Origin: Flavobacterium sp.
Lineage (GTDB): Bacteria > Bacteroidota > Bacteroidia > Flavobacteriales > Flavobacteriaceae
Direction: 5' to 3'
DNA length: 64,000 nucleotides
Assembly: GCF_027484205.1 (NCBI RefSeq)
Contig: NZ_JAIXUB010000001.1
Span: 129,528-193,527, forward strand
Numbering within the stretch: position 1 is the stretch's first letter; every line of letters starts with the position of its first letter. Below are positions 26,009 to 35,105 of this stretch, piece by piece. A program made the translations under genes and the position numbers. Below the pieces are notes generated by a model that was given only the letters and a program-made list of their open reading frames with translations, was not told the DNA's origin and did not search any database.

Positions 26009-26071
26009 AGATTAGAAATTAATTTTTCGTTCTGAAAACTTAAAACTAAAAACTTTTTTTCACCTCTTCCC

Positions 26072-26098
26072 AACCTTTTTATAAAAAATGTACTCTTT
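26072..26098 (+). promoter_or_regulatory. Candidate ECF-type (autoregulated) promoter
   Basis: AACCTTTTT at 26072-26080 followed about 10-18 nt later by GTACTCTTT (26090-26098). The pair has the shape of ECF promoters (AAC -35) and lacks the housekeeping TAnnTTTG box. It is placed 20 nt before the ECF sigma gene, so I infer autoregulation. Confidence 0.5.
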
Positions 26099-26117
26099 AC
26101 AATAAAGACCTTTAATT

Positions 26118-26654
26118 GTGATAAACGAAACGATATTAATTAACTGCCGAAAAATGCAACGCGATGCACAGCGACAAGTTTACGAACTGATGTCGCCTAA
26201 GTTGTATCGCACTTGTAAAAGGTATTTAAAAAAGGAAGAAGAAATTGAAGAAGTATTGGCCGATGCATTCTACACTATTTTCACTAAAATGGATCAGTTG
26301 AAAGAATTGGGTGCTTTTGAAGCTTGGGCAAGAAAAATTACAGTGAATCAATGTTTGCAACAATTGAAAAGAAATGTAAATTTTAACATCTATATAGAAG
26401 ATGCAAGTATTCAATTGCAACCAGAAACTTTGCCTGAAACCCATTTAGAAGAAGAAGATTTATTGAATCTACTTAATTTCATTCCAGAAGGATGCAAAAC
26501 TATTTTTAACCTCTTTGTGATTGAAGGTTACGGTCATAAAGAAATAGCGAGCATGCTAAAAATATCAGAAGGTACATCAAAATCGCAATTGAATGTAGCT
26601 AAAACAAAATTGAAAGAATTAGTCAACAATCATTATTATCAACAAGTAAAATAG
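26118..26654 (+). CDS. ECF-type RNA polymerase sigma factor
   Basis: A 178-residue group 4 sigma factor. Region 2 (about 12-75) shows YLKKEEEIEEVLADAFYTIF and AFEAWARKITVNQCL; region 4 (about 118-170) shows FNLFVIEGYGHKEIASMLKI and GTSKSQLNVAKTKL, an HTH for -35 recognition. Start is GTG 26118. It is followed by a membrane protein of the anti-sigma type (24-nt gap) and two cell-envelope proteins, which define its likely regulon. Confidence 0.93.
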   Translation: MINETILINCRKMQRDAQRQVYELMSPKLYRTCKRYLKKEEEIEEVLADAFYTIFTKMDQLKELGAFEAWARKITVNQCLQQLKRNVNFNIYIEDASIQLQPETLPETHLEEEDLLNLLNFIPEGCKTIFNLFVIEGYGHKEIASMLKISEGTSKSQLNVAKTKLKELVNNHYYQQVK

Positions 26655-26678
26655 TACTGAAAATATTCAGGATATATC

Positions 26679-27578
26679 ATGGACAATCAAGATAATTTAT
26701 TCAACAAAATCAAATCGGCTGCTGATAATGCTGAAACTAAAGATTTTCCCTCGATGGAAAAAGTTTGGTCACGAATTGATGCTAAATTGGATACCAAAGT
26801 TGAAAAAAAACATAATAACAATTGGAAAAAATTGTTAGTTGCTGCCTCAATTTTATTAGTGATAACAATTGGTTATCAATTTTTAAAAACCGAAAAAGAA
26901 ATTGTTTCACCTAATAATGAAATAGTAACAAAAGAAGCAAAAAAAACAATAATTCAAGATTCATTAGAAAATCAAAATGCCATAGTTTCTTCAGAAACAG
27001 TAAATCCAGTAATAAAAGAAAATGCAGAGGAAATTTTGAATGAACAAGTCGCAAAACCTAATGTTGTAGCAAGTTCTGAAATGCCTGAAGAAGCTACAAG
27101 TTTAGTACCAATTGCACCAAAAGCAGATATGAATAATGCCGCTTCATCAAATTCTGATGGTACTTGGTATGGCAATAGAAATTTTGAATCTCGTGGGGTT
27201 CAATACCTAGATGCTAAAAAAATTGTTGTTGAAGCAGAAGCCAAAAAAGAAAAATCAGAAAAAAAATTAGACCCAATTATTATTGTTGATGGCAAGGCAA
27301 CAAATAAATCAGTTTCAGATTTAGATGATGAAAATATAGAATCCATTATTGAATTACCAAATCCTATTTATTACATCAATAGTGTTTTATATACTGAAGA
27401 AGAACTTTTTGGACCTAATCCAACGAGTCCTTATGCACCATTAAACAAACAAAAAATTGAAGCAACAACAGTTTTAAGTCCGGAAAAAGCTGTTAAAATT
27501 TATGGTGAAAAAGGAAAAAACGGAGTAGTCATTATTACAACTAAAGACGGTAAACCTGCCAAGAAAAAAGGAAAATAA
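26679..27578 (+). CDS. Anti-sigma-like membrane protein with TonB-plug-like C-terminus
   Basis: A 299-residue protein with one TM segment (51-69). The cytoplasmic N-terminus (FPSMEKVWSRIDAKL) is like that of anti-sigma factors paired with ECF sigmas in Bacteroidetes. A long disordered periplasmic linker (70-200) leads to a C-terminal module with PIIIVDGKAT (about 204-213), ENIESIIEL and VKIYGEKGKNGVVIITTKDG (last 38 residues). That pattern is the end of the SusC/TonB-receptor plug (VIDG...IESI...IYG.RGANGVILITTK). The same mini-module ends the next gene product. I infer it binds an outer-membrane or secreted partner and passes a signal to the sigma factor. Confidence 0.8.
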   Translation: MDNQDNLFNKIKSAADNAETKDFPSMEKVWSRIDAKLDTKVEKKHNNNWKKLLVAASILLVITIGYQFLKTEKEIVSPNNEIVTKEAKKTIIQDSLENQNAIVSSETVNPVIKENAEEILNEQVAKPNVVASSEMPEEATSLVPIAPKADMNNAASSNSDGTWYGNRNFESRGVQYLDAKKIVVEAEAKKEKSEKKLDPIIIVDGKATNKSVSDLDDENIESIIELPNPIYYINSVLYTEEELFGPNPTSPYAPLNKQKIEATTVLSPEKAVKIYGEKGKNGVVIITTKDGKPAKKKGK

Positions 27579-27607
27579 ATTAATTTAACTTACTGAAAAA
27601 CAATATT

Positions 27608-28258
27608 ATGAAAAAAATTAAAACATTTTCATTAGCTCTACTTATGTTTATTTCTTACCAAATATTTGGCCAAGAAAGAATCATTACAGGAACAGTTTCT
27701 GATAAAATTGAGAGACTTCCTTTTGTGACAATTAATATAAAAGGAACACAAAAAACAGTAAATTCAGATATTGATGGAAAGTTTTCTATAAAAGCAAAAA
27801 AAGGCGATAAACTTATTTTTAGTTTTCTGGGTTATGATAATTACGAACAAGAAATTGGAGAAAAAGTATCTGATTATCAAATCATACTTAAAAGTAATGT
27901 TGTTTTATTAGAAGAAACTTATGGTTACGATCCAAAAGTAAAAAAGAAAAATTTGCCTTCTACAACAACAATTTCTGTAGAAGAATTAAAGAAACCTGTT
28001 GAAGAAAATAAAGAAAATAGTGTCGAAAATGAAACTTCAAAAAACGAACCAGTTTATATTGTAAACGGAATAATTTCAACAAAGAAAATAATTTCTGAAA
28101 TAAATCCTGACAATATTGAATCAATTAAAATAATAAAAGGTGAAGATTCTTCAAAAATTTATGGTCAAGAATATAAAAATGGAGTTCTCCTAATTACAAC
28201 CAAAAAACTCTCTAAAAAACAACTAAAAAAATTAAAAAAACGTTCTAAAGAAGAATAA
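27608..28258 (+). CDS. Secreted CarboxypepD_reg plus plug-like mini-receptor fragment protein
   Basis: A 216-residue protein: signal peptide (MKKIKTFSLALLMFISYQIFG), a CarboxypepD_reg/SusC N-terminal beta-sandwich (about 23-97: ITGTVSDKIERLPFVTINIK, IDGKFSIKAKKGD, FSFLGYDNYEQEI), a low-complexity spacer, then a plug-like module (PVYIVNGIIST, PDNIESIKIIKG, SSKIYGQEYKNGVLLITTK). It keeps only the N-terminal parts of a SusC-type receptor, without the barrel. It ends in a very basic tail (KKQLKKLKKRSKEE). Part of the sigma-anti-sigma operon (29-nt gap). Confidence 0.82.
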   Translation: MKKIKTFSLALLMFISYQIFGQERIITGTVSDKIERLPFVTINIKGTQKTVNSDIDGKFSIKAKKGDKLIFSFLGYDNYEQEIGEKVSDYQIILKSNVVLLEETYGYDPKVKKKNLPSTTTISVEELKKPVEENKENSVENETSKNEPVYIVNGIISTKKIISEINPDNIESIKIIKGEDSSKIYGQEYKNGVLLITTKKLSKKQLKKLKKRSKEE

Positions 28259-28300
28259 AACCAAACACAAATTAAGTTTAACTTATTAAAAATCAATATT

Positions 28301-30280
28301 ATGAAAAATTTAAAAGTATTTTCATTAGCCATTGCTATGCTTATTTCTTTCCTATCTTTTGGGCAAGAAAACACAATTACTGGAGTAGTTTCAGATAATT
28401 TAGGACCGCTTCCAGGTGCAAATGTAATTGTAAAAAGTACCAATAAAGGTGTACAAACTAACGTTGATGGAAAATATTCCATTAAAGCGAAAACTGGTGA
28501 TATTTTAATTTTCCAATTTACAGGTTATGAGACAAAAAATATAACCGTTGGAAAGTCAAAAATAATTAATGTGAAATTAGTTGAAAATGTTCAAAAAATT
28601 GATGAAGTTGTAGTAACTTCATTTTCTAGAAAAAAAACGACAAAAAAATTAGCTTACTCAACTCAAAAAGTAGAATCAAAAGAGCTTGTACAATCTACAC
28701 CTTATAAAGCTGCTAAAGCTCTAAATGGAAAAGTTTCAGGTATCAATATTGTCACAAAAAACAATTCTACAAATCCAAGTACGGCTATAATTTTAAGAGG
28801 TTATAAATCAAGTCCCGATAACACTTTAGAAAAAATAAATAATCAATCAGGAATAATTTCAACTGAACTAAACGATGAAGATTATGGAAGTTTCATCGAA
28901 AATCCATTTGAAAGTCCAAAAAAAGCACCTCTTTCAACTTTTTCTATTGATGTAGATAATGCCTCTTACACAAATGTTCGACGTTTTATAAATAATGGTC
29001 AAGTTGTTCCAAAAGATGCAATTAGAGTGGAAGAAATGGTAAACTTTTTTAAGTACAATTACCCACAACCTTTAAGTGAAAATCCGTTTTCAATCAATAC
29101 AGAATATAGTGACTGTCCTTGGAATTCTAATAACAAATTAGTTCGCATTGGTTTACAAGGGAAAATAATTGAAACCGATAATTTACCTGCTTCGAATATG
29201 GTTTTTCTAATTGATGTTTCGGGTTCAATGAGTGATATGAACAAACTTCCCTTACTAAAAGAATCATTAAAAATATTAGTGAAACAATTACGAAACGAGG
29301 ACAAAATTTCAATGGTAGTCTATGCTGGTGCAGCAGGTTTGGTTTTACCTCCAACATCTGGAAAAGACAAAAAAACAATTATTGATGCTTTGGACAAACT
29401 TCAATCTGGAGGAAGCACTGCTGGTGGCGCTGGAATTGAGTTGGCATACAAAGTAGCTCAAGAAAATTTTATAAAAGGTGGAAACAACAGAGTTATACTT
29501 GCAACTGATGGCGATTTTAATGTGGGTTCATCTTCTGATTCTGATATGCAAACACTAATCGAAGAAAAAAGAAAATCGGGAGTTTTCTTGACTTGTTTAG
29601 GTTATGGAATGGGAAATTATAAAGATAGTAAACTAGAAACTTTAGCTGACAAAGGAAACGGTAATTATGCTTACATCGACAACATTCAAGAAGCTAATCG
29701 TTTTTTAGGAAAAGAGTTTAAAGGTTCGATGTTTGCCATTGCAAAAGATGTAAAAATTCAAATAGAATTCAATCCAAAACATGTTCAAGCGTATAGATTA
29801 ATAGGTTATGAAAATCGAAAATTACGTGATGAAGATTTTACAAATGATGCTATTGATGCCGGAGAATTAGGAAGTGGTCACACGGTTACTGCATTATATG
29901 AAATCATTCCACGTGGTGTGAAAAGTGATTTGTATAACGAACCAACCGATTTAAAATATAGTGTTATGGCTGAACCTTCATCTAAAAATTATAGCGAAGA
30001 ATTAGCAACAATTAAATTCCGTTATAAAAAACCTGATGGCGATAAAAGTGTTGAAATGAGTTCAATTATTGCCAATAAAGCGAGTGATTTACAAAGCACA
30101 TCCGAAGATTTTAAATTTTGTGCTTCTGTAGCTTGGTTCGGATTGAAATTAAGAGATTCTAAATTGATAGTAGATAAATCTAATGAGGCAATTTTAGCTC
30201 TTGCCAATCAAGGTTTAACAAATGATTCAGAAGGTTACAGAGCTGAATTCATAAGATTAGTAGAAAATGTTAGGTTATAG
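28301..30280 (+). CDS. Von Willebrand factor A protein with SusC-like N-terminus and DUF3520
   Basis: A 659-residue exported protein: signal peptide (MKNLKVFSLAIAMLISFLSFG), CarboxypepD_reg domain (about 24-98), a partial plug region (about 105-175: VVVTSFSRK, AAKALNGKVSGINIV, AIILRGYKS), an N-terminal vWF-associated segment (TFSIDVDNASYTNVRRFI), the vWA domain with MIDAS DVSGSMS (305-311) and later ATDGDFNVG, and a C-terminal DUF3520 domain (about 490-659). vWA/DUF3520 relatives (YfbK type) are common envelope proteins, but the SusC-like front end is unusual in bacteria at large. It is the fourth gene of the sigma operon and is closed by the terminator at 30304. Confidence 0.88.
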   Translation: MKNLKVFSLAIAMLISFLSFGQENTITGVVSDNLGPLPGANVIVKSTNKGVQTNVDGKYSIKAKTGDILIFQFTGYETKNITVGKSKIINVKLVENVQKIDEVVVTSFSRKKTTKKLAYSTQKVESKELVQSTPYKAAKALNGKVSGINIVTKNNSTNPSTAIILRGYKSSPDNTLEKINNQSGIISTELNDEDYGSFIENPFESPKKAPLSTFSIDVDNASYTNVRRFINNGQVVPKDAIRVEEMVNFFKYNYPQPLSENPFSINTEYSDCPWNSNNKLVRIGLQGKIIETDNLPASNMVFLIDVSGSMSDMNKLPLLKESLKILVKQLRNEDKISMVVYAGAAGLVLPPTSGKDKKTIIDALDKLQSGGSTAGGAGIELAYKVAQENFIKGGNNRVILATDGDFNVGSSSDSDMQTLIEEKRKSGVFLTCLGYGMGNYKDSKLETLADKGNGNYAYIDNIQEANRFLGKEFKGSMFAIAKDVKIQIEFNPKHVQAYRLIGYENRKLRDEDFTNDAIDAGELGSGHTVTALYEIIPRGVKSDLYNEPTDLKYSVMAEPSSKNYSEELATIKFRYKKPDGDKSVEMSSIIANKASDLQSTSEDFKFCASVAWFGLKLRDSKLIVDKSNEAILALANQGLTNDSEGYRAEFIRLVENVRL

Positions 30281-30303
30281 TTAGGTTAAATTTGGTTAAT
30301 TGA

Positions 30304-30344
30304 AAAACCCGATACGTTTCTAAAATGTATCGGGTTTTGTTTAT
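30304..30344 (+). terminator. Strong bidirectional terminator between the vWA and ABC-F genes
   Basis: A perfect 12-bp stem AAAACCCGATAC/GTATCGGGTTTT (30304-30315 with 30327-30338) flanked by T-rich tracts on both strands, between convergent genes. Confidence 0.9.
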
Positions 30345-30361
30345 AGTCTTACTACTAAAAT

Positions 30362-31996
30362 CTACTTCTCAATTTCTTTCAAAGAATCCATTTTCTTGTG
30401 AGCTAAGAAACCTTTAATATCTTCAAAATGTTCTTTTACTCGTTTGTTACCAAATTCAAAAACTTTTTCTGCTAATCCATCAAGGAAATCTCTATCGTGT
30501 GAAACTAAAATTAATGTTCCATCAAAATCACGTAAAGCATCTTTAATAATATCTTTAGTTTTCATATCCAAATGGTTTGACGGCTCATCCAAAATAAGAA
30601 GATTCACTGGTTCTAACAGTAATTTAATCATTGCCAAACGCGTTTTTTCTCCACCAGAAAGCACTTTCACTTTCTTTTGAATATCATCTCCTTGAAACAT
30701 GAATGCACCAAGAATATTTTTAATTTGAGTACGAACATCTCCAACAGCAATTCTGTCGATAGTTTCAAATATGGTTGCGTTTTCATCTAACATTGCTGCT
30801 TGATTTTGAGCAAAATATCCAATTTGTGAATTATGACCAATCTCAACGGAACCACCATTGATTTCAATTTCTTTCATAATGGCTTTAATCATGGTTGATT
30901 TACCTTCACCATTTTTACCCACAAAAGCAACCTTTTGACCACGTTCGATAACTAAATTAGCATCTTTAAAAATCAAATGATCACCATAAGATTTTTCTAA
31001 ATCCTTAACAATTACAGGATATTGACCTGAACGAACAGAAGGTGGAAACTTCAACTTTAATGCCGAATTATCAATTTCATCAACTTCAATAGGAACAATT
31101 TTTTCTAACATTCTAACACGCGATTGAACGGCATCTGTTTTAGAAAACGTTCCGCGAAAACGTTCAATAAATGCTTGATTATCTGCTATAAACTTTTGTT
31201 GTTCATCGTATGCTTTTTGTTGATGAACTCTTCTATCTTTTCGCAATTCTAAATAATGAGAATATTTAGCTTTGTAGTCGTAAATTCTACCCATGGTTAC
31301 TTCAATCGTACGATTTGTAATATTATCAACAAAAGCTCTATCGTGCGAAATTACCATAACCGCTTTAGCTTGCGTAATCAAAAACTCTTCCAGCCATTCA
31401 ATACTATCCATGTCTAAGTGATTCGTTGGCTCATCCAGTAAAATCAAATCAGGTTTGGTTAAAAGTATTTTTGCCAATTCAATTCGCATTCTCCATCCAC
31501 CAGAAAATTCTTTGGTTGGACGATTGAAATCTTCTCTTTCAAATCCTAATCCTTTTAATATTTTTTCAACTTCGGCTTCATAATTCACTTCTTCAATTGA
31601 ATAATATTTTTCAGATAATTCCGAAACCTTTTCAATCAATTTCATGTACTCATCACTTTCATAATCAGTACGAATGGTCAATTGTTCGTTGATTTCGTCG
31701 ATTTCTTTTTTCATGTTTAAAACACCTGCAAAAGCCTTAGATGTTTCTTCCATTACGGTACAATTATCCTCTGTAAGTAAATGCTGAGGCAAGTAAGCAA
31801 TAACAGCATCACTTGGAGCTGAAATAACACCACGCGTAGGTTTATTTGCACCAGCAACAATTTTCAATAAAGTAGATTTTCCTGCTCCATTTTTACCCAT
31901 AAGGGCAATTTTATCAGTTTCATTAATAGCAAATGTTACTTCACTAAAAAGAGTTGTGCCACCAAATTCAACGGCAATATCATTAACTGTAATCAT
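30362..31996 (-). CDS. ABC-F ATPase, YbiT/EttA-like
   Basis: A 544-residue ABC-F protein with two ABC domains: GKNGAGKST, SGGWRMRIELAKILL, LILLDEPTNHLDMDSIEW; then GKNGEGKST, LSGGEKTRLAMIKLL, LILDEPSNHLDM. The inter-domain linker (about 240-320) is charged and helical, as needed to reach the ribosomal E site. It resembles YbiT more than EttA or Uup (no C-terminal coiled coil). Likely a translation factor acting on stalled ribosomes. Stand-alone gene. Confidence 0.92.
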   Translation of the reverse strand: MITVNDIAVEFGGTTLFSEVTFAINETDKIALMGKNGAGKSTLLKIVAGANKPTRGVISAPSDAVIAYLPQHLLTEDNCTVMEETSKAFAGVLNMKKEIDEINEQLTIRTDYESDEYMKLIEKVSELSEKYYSIEEVNYEAEVEKILKGLGFEREDFNRPTKEFSGGWRMRIELAKILLTKPDLILLDEPTNHLDMDSIEWLEEFLITQAKAVMVISHDRAFVDNITNRTIEVTMGRIYDYKAKYSHYLELRKDRRVHQQKAYDEQQKFIADNQAFIERFRGTFSKTDAVQSRVRMLEKIVPIEVDEIDNSALKLKFPPSVRSGQYPVIVKDLEKSYGDHLIFKDANLVIERGQKVAFVGKNGEGKSTMIKAIMKEIEINGGSVEIGHNSQIGYFAQNQAAMLDENATIFETIDRIAVGDVRTQIKNILGAFMFQGDDIQKKVKVLSGGEKTRLAMIKLLLEPVNLLILDEPSNHLDMKTKDIIKDALRDFDGTLILVSHDRDFLDGLAEKVFEFGNKRVKEHFEDIKGFLAHKKMDSLKEIEK

Positions 31997-32244
31997 TTTT
32001 TAATATGTTGGAAGTTTGAAGATGGAAGTTTGAAACTTCTATCAACTTATTTTTTTAAAGGTGCAAAGATAGATTAATTAAAGAATTTATCAATTTCAAT
32101 ATCAGAAAAAAAAGGGTTGTTTTTCAATGATTTAATAATTGAAATGCTAATTTTTTAAAGTTTAAATAATTCGGATGATTTAGTTTCAAAAATTCAAAGG
32201 CAAAAAATAAATTTAAAGTAATTTTGAAAATCTAATAAAACCTT

Positions 32245-33468
32245 ATGCCGTTAATTGACTATAGTTTTTTGAGTAAAATTCTGCCTAAAGCGAAAATAAA
32301 AAAATCGTTTAAAAAAGCGAAACAGTCTTATCTTATTCGCATTAGAATAGCAACATCATTATTTTTCTTCGGAATGGGTTTTTGTTTTGCAACATGGGCA
32401 AGTAGAATTCCCGATTTAAAATTAAGTCTTGGTTTGAGCGAATCAGATTTAGGCACCATTTTATTTGCACTTCCAGCAGGTCAATTGTTAGCAATGCCAT
32501 TATCAGGAAGAGTTGTAGCACAATATGGAAGCCGGAAAATAGCTATTTTAGGGCTTTTTGTATATGCCTTTTTCTTGACTTTATTAGGTTTACCAAACGA
32601 AAGTTGGCAGTTGGCTTTAGGATTATTTCTCTTCGGATTTTTTGGAAATTTTTGCAATATTGCGGTGAACAGTCAAGGAGTTTTCACACAACAATTATTT
32701 GACAAACCTATTACTGGCTCATTTCATGGTTCATGGAGTTTGGCTGGATTTTCTGGCGCATTGTTAGCATTATTGATGTTATTTTTAAAACTATCGCCTT
32801 TTCAACATTTTCTTATTGTATTAATTATTATAGCTATTTTAATTGCTACAAATTACAACTATTTGGTAAAAGTAAAACCACAAAAAATAGTTGAAAAAGA
32901 AAAAACTTCTTTCTTCAAAATTAAAGACAAATCTCTGATTTGGTATGGCTTAATAAGTTTTTGTTGTATGGCAAGCGAAGGAATAATGTTTGATTGGAGT
33001 GGCGTTTATTTTAAAGAAATTGTAAAAGTTCCAGGCGCATTAGTAGTTTTAGGTTACACTTCTTTCATGATAACCATGGCAATAGGACGTTTTTTAAGTG
33101 ATATTTTAGTAAGGAAATTTGGTTCAAGAAAAGTGATTCTAATAAGTGGATTTGTAATTTCAACTGGACTATATTGTGCCGTTTTATTTCCCTATTTAAT
33201 TCCTTGTACATTAGCTTTTATGCTAGTAGGATTTGGAGTTTCCAATGTAATTCCGATAGTATTTAATGCAGCTGGAAATAGTAAAAAGGTTCCAACAAGT
33301 ATTGCTTTAACAATAGTTTCGAGTATTAGTTTTATGGGATTTTTAATTGGACCACCAATTATTGGATATATTGCCGAGCTAACAAGTTTAAGATATTCTT
33401 TTGCCTTTATTGGCGTTTTTGGAATCTTAATTTCAACTTTATCTTATAAACTGAATTTGTTTAGGTAA
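32245..33468 (+). CDS. MFS transporter, YbjJ-like
   Basis: A 407-residue inner-membrane transporter with 12 predicted helices. The first helix pair has FFGMGFCFATWASRIPDLK, and the loop motif VAQYGSRKIAILG is the MFS motif A. The RIPDLK..LGLSESDLGTILFALPAG pattern is typical of the YbjJ/sugar-efflux-like group. Substrate unknown. A -7 box TAATTTTG (32219-32226) lies 18 nt before the ATG. Confidence 0.9.
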   Translation: MPLIDYSFLSKILPKAKIKKSFKKAKQSYLIRIRIATSLFFFGMGFCFATWASRIPDLKLSLGLSESDLGTILFALPAGQLLAMPLSGRVVAQYGSRKIAILGLFVYAFFLTLLGLPNESWQLALGLFLFGFFGNFCNIAVNSQGVFTQQLFDKPITGSFHGSWSLAGFSGALLALLMLFLKLSPFQHFLIVLIIIAILIATNYNYLVKVKPQKIVEKEKTSFFKIKDKSLIWYGLISFCCMASEGIMFDWSGVYFKEIVKVPGALVVLGYTSFMITMAIGRFLSDILVRKFGSRKVILISGFVISTGLYCAVLFPYLIPCTLAFMLVGFGVSNVIPIVFNAAGNSKKVPTSIALTIVSSISFMGFLIGPPIIGYIAELTSLRYSFAFIGVFGILISTLSYKLNLFR

Positions 33469-33478
33469 AATAACTCAA

Positions 33479-33511
33479 TTGGATTATTAGTTAAAATATA
33501 TCATATATTTG
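33479..33511 (+). promoter_or_regulatory. Promoter of the fic gene, probably leaderless
   Basis: -33 TTG at 33479-33481, 22-nt spacer, -7 TATATTTG at 33504-33511. The ATG follows 5 nt later (33517), so the transcription start should fall at or next to the start codon. Confidence 0.75.
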
Positions 33512-33516
33512 TAACT

Positions 33517-34287
33517 ATGAATTTATTGAAAAACATTCTTTTATCTAACTATATTGATGCATTCCCAAATGAAGCCATTGCTGGATTTGATGCTTTAATT
33601 GATGCCGAAATTTCAACAGATAATTTTAGTTTTTATACCTCAGTTGCAAGTGTTTTTTCAAGTAAAATTGAAGGCGAAGCTATTGAATTGGATTCTTACA
33701 TCAAGCACAAAAGATTTGGAATTGAATTTCAACCTGATTACACCAAAAAAATTGACGATTTATACAATGCCTATTCTTTTGCAAAAGAAAATTCGTTAAA
33801 CGAAAATAATCTTTCAGAAGTTCATAAATTATTGAGTAAACATTTGATCTCTAAAAATTTTCAAGGAAAATATAGAAATCAGAACATGTTTGTAACAACC
33901 GATGATGGAAAAATTGAATATGTTGCGGCATTACCAGAAGTAGTTTCTACTGAAATGAAATTGTTTTTTGAGGATATAAATCAACTTTTAAATACTTCTT
34001 TAAGTTTTGAAGAAACATTTTTTTATGCCAGTTTAATACATTTGGTTTTCGTCAAAATTCACCCATTTAATGATGGAAATGGTAGAACGGCGAGATTATT
34101 TGAAAAATGGTTTTTAGCAGAAAAAATTGGAGATAAAGCATGGTTCATTCAAAGTGAAAAAAACTATTATAATCACCATCAAAATTATTACTCAAATTTA
34201 AGAGTTTTAGGTTTAGAATATGAAGATTTAGATTATTCAAAAGCGCTGCCTTTTTTGAAGATGTTGGTACAGAGTTTGAATAGCTAA
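33517..34287 (+). CDS. Fic-family adenylyltransferase (class II-like)
   Basis: A 256-residue Fic protein. The core motif HPFNDGNGRTAR starts at His182, with the catalytic His and all conserved positions intact. The N-terminal part has SSKIEG (48-53), which fits the inhibitory motif [S/T]xxxE[G/N] of self-restrained Fic proteins. It is likely to AMPylate a protein, with activity held off by that helix. It is flanked by unrelated genes and has no separate antitoxin. A leaderless promoter precedes it. Confidence 0.92.
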   Translation: MNLLKNILLSNYIDAFPNEAIAGFDALIDAEISTDNFSFYTSVASVFSSKIEGEAIELDSYIKHKRFGIEFQPDYTKKIDDLYNAYSFAKENSLNENNLSEVHKLLSKHLISKNFQGKYRNQNMFVTTDDGKIEYVAALPEVVSTEMKLFFEDINQLLNTSLSFEETFFYASLIHLVFVKIHPFNDGNGRTARLFEKWFLAEKIGDKAWFIQSEKNYYNHHQNYYSNLRVLGLEYEDLDYSKALPFLKMLVQSLNS

Positions 34288-34289
34288 CT

Positions 34290-35093
34290 TTACAAAATCA
34301 CTTTCAACTTTTCCTTAAAGTCTTCATTATCGTTGATATCAATATGACCTTGATTTTCTAATGTAAATAAACTATCAGTTGGTTTGATGATTTTCTTTAG
34401 TCTCACAGAATTATCAAAAGAAATGAGTTGGTCTTGATTTCCATGAAAAAGATAAATCGGAGCTTTGACTTTTACAATGTATTTATTAGTTTCAAATTGA
34501 AACTTCTTTAAAAAATCAGGAAAATAAGGTGCTCTTAAAGTAGAAAATTCTAAGAAATTATAAAATGGAGCTTGAAGAATTAATTTATCTGGATTTTTAA
34601 TTGACGCTAAATAAGTTGCTAATCCTGTTCCGATTGAATAACCTATTATAATTTTTTGCTTATTCTTGTAAATAGGAGCAATTTCATCATAAACAATTGA
34701 AATATCCTTAAAAACCTGCTCTTGATCTTCAATTTGACCTTCACTTTTGCCAAATCCACGATAATCTAAAAAGAAAATATCGTAACCTAAATCAGTAAAT
34801 ATTTTAGCATTATTTCCCCAAGAATCAAGTGAACCTGCATTTCCGTGAAGGTAGAAAATTATTCCTTTTGAATTTGATGTTTTAAATAATAATCCGTTTT
34901 GTTTTTTGCCATCGTAAGAAGAAATATTGAATTCTTCAAAGCTTTGATTGAACTCAAACTTGTAATTTTTTGGAAGTTTATTAGCAACGAAAACCATCTC
35001 AGCTTGATTGAAATATACATAACTTACATATAACAAGTAAAGTATTCCAAAAAGTGAAGCTAATGATAAAAATATAAATCGGATTGTTTTCAT
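34290..35093 (-). CDS. Membrane-anchored alpha/beta hydrolase (BEM46/ABHD13-like)
   Basis: A 267-residue hydrolase with an N-terminal TM anchor (about 5-25). Oxyanion-site FYLHGNAGS, nucleophile elbow GYSIGTG (Ser near 155), acid DQ in FHGNQDQLIS, and catalytic His in NQGHIDIND. The substrate is unknown; the family is often an esterase or thioesterase. I chose ATG 35093 over the adjacent TTG at 35096. Third in the DUF2007-cupin-hydrolase order. Confidence 0.88.
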   Translation of the reverse strand: MKTIRFIFLSLASLFGILYLLYVSYVYFNQAEMVFVANKLPKNYKFEFNQSFEEFNISSYDGKKQNGLLFKTSNSKGIIFYLHGNAGSLDSWGNNAKIFTDLGYDIFFLDYRGFGKSEGQIEDQEQVFKDISIVYDEIAPIYKNKQKIIIGYSIGTGLATYLASIKNPDKLILQAPFYNFLEFSTLRAPYFPDFLKKFQFETNKYIVKVKAPIYLFHGNQDQLISFDNSVRLKKIIKPTDSLFTLENQGHIDINDNEDFKEKLKVIL

Positions 35094-35105
35094 CAAAAAT
35101 AATTT

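Noticed and set aside
26118..30280. A polysaccharide-utilisation locus (SusC/SusD) with its sigma factor
   Set aside because: There is no beta-barrel receptor, no SusD and no glycosidase next to it; only N-terminal receptor fragments are present.
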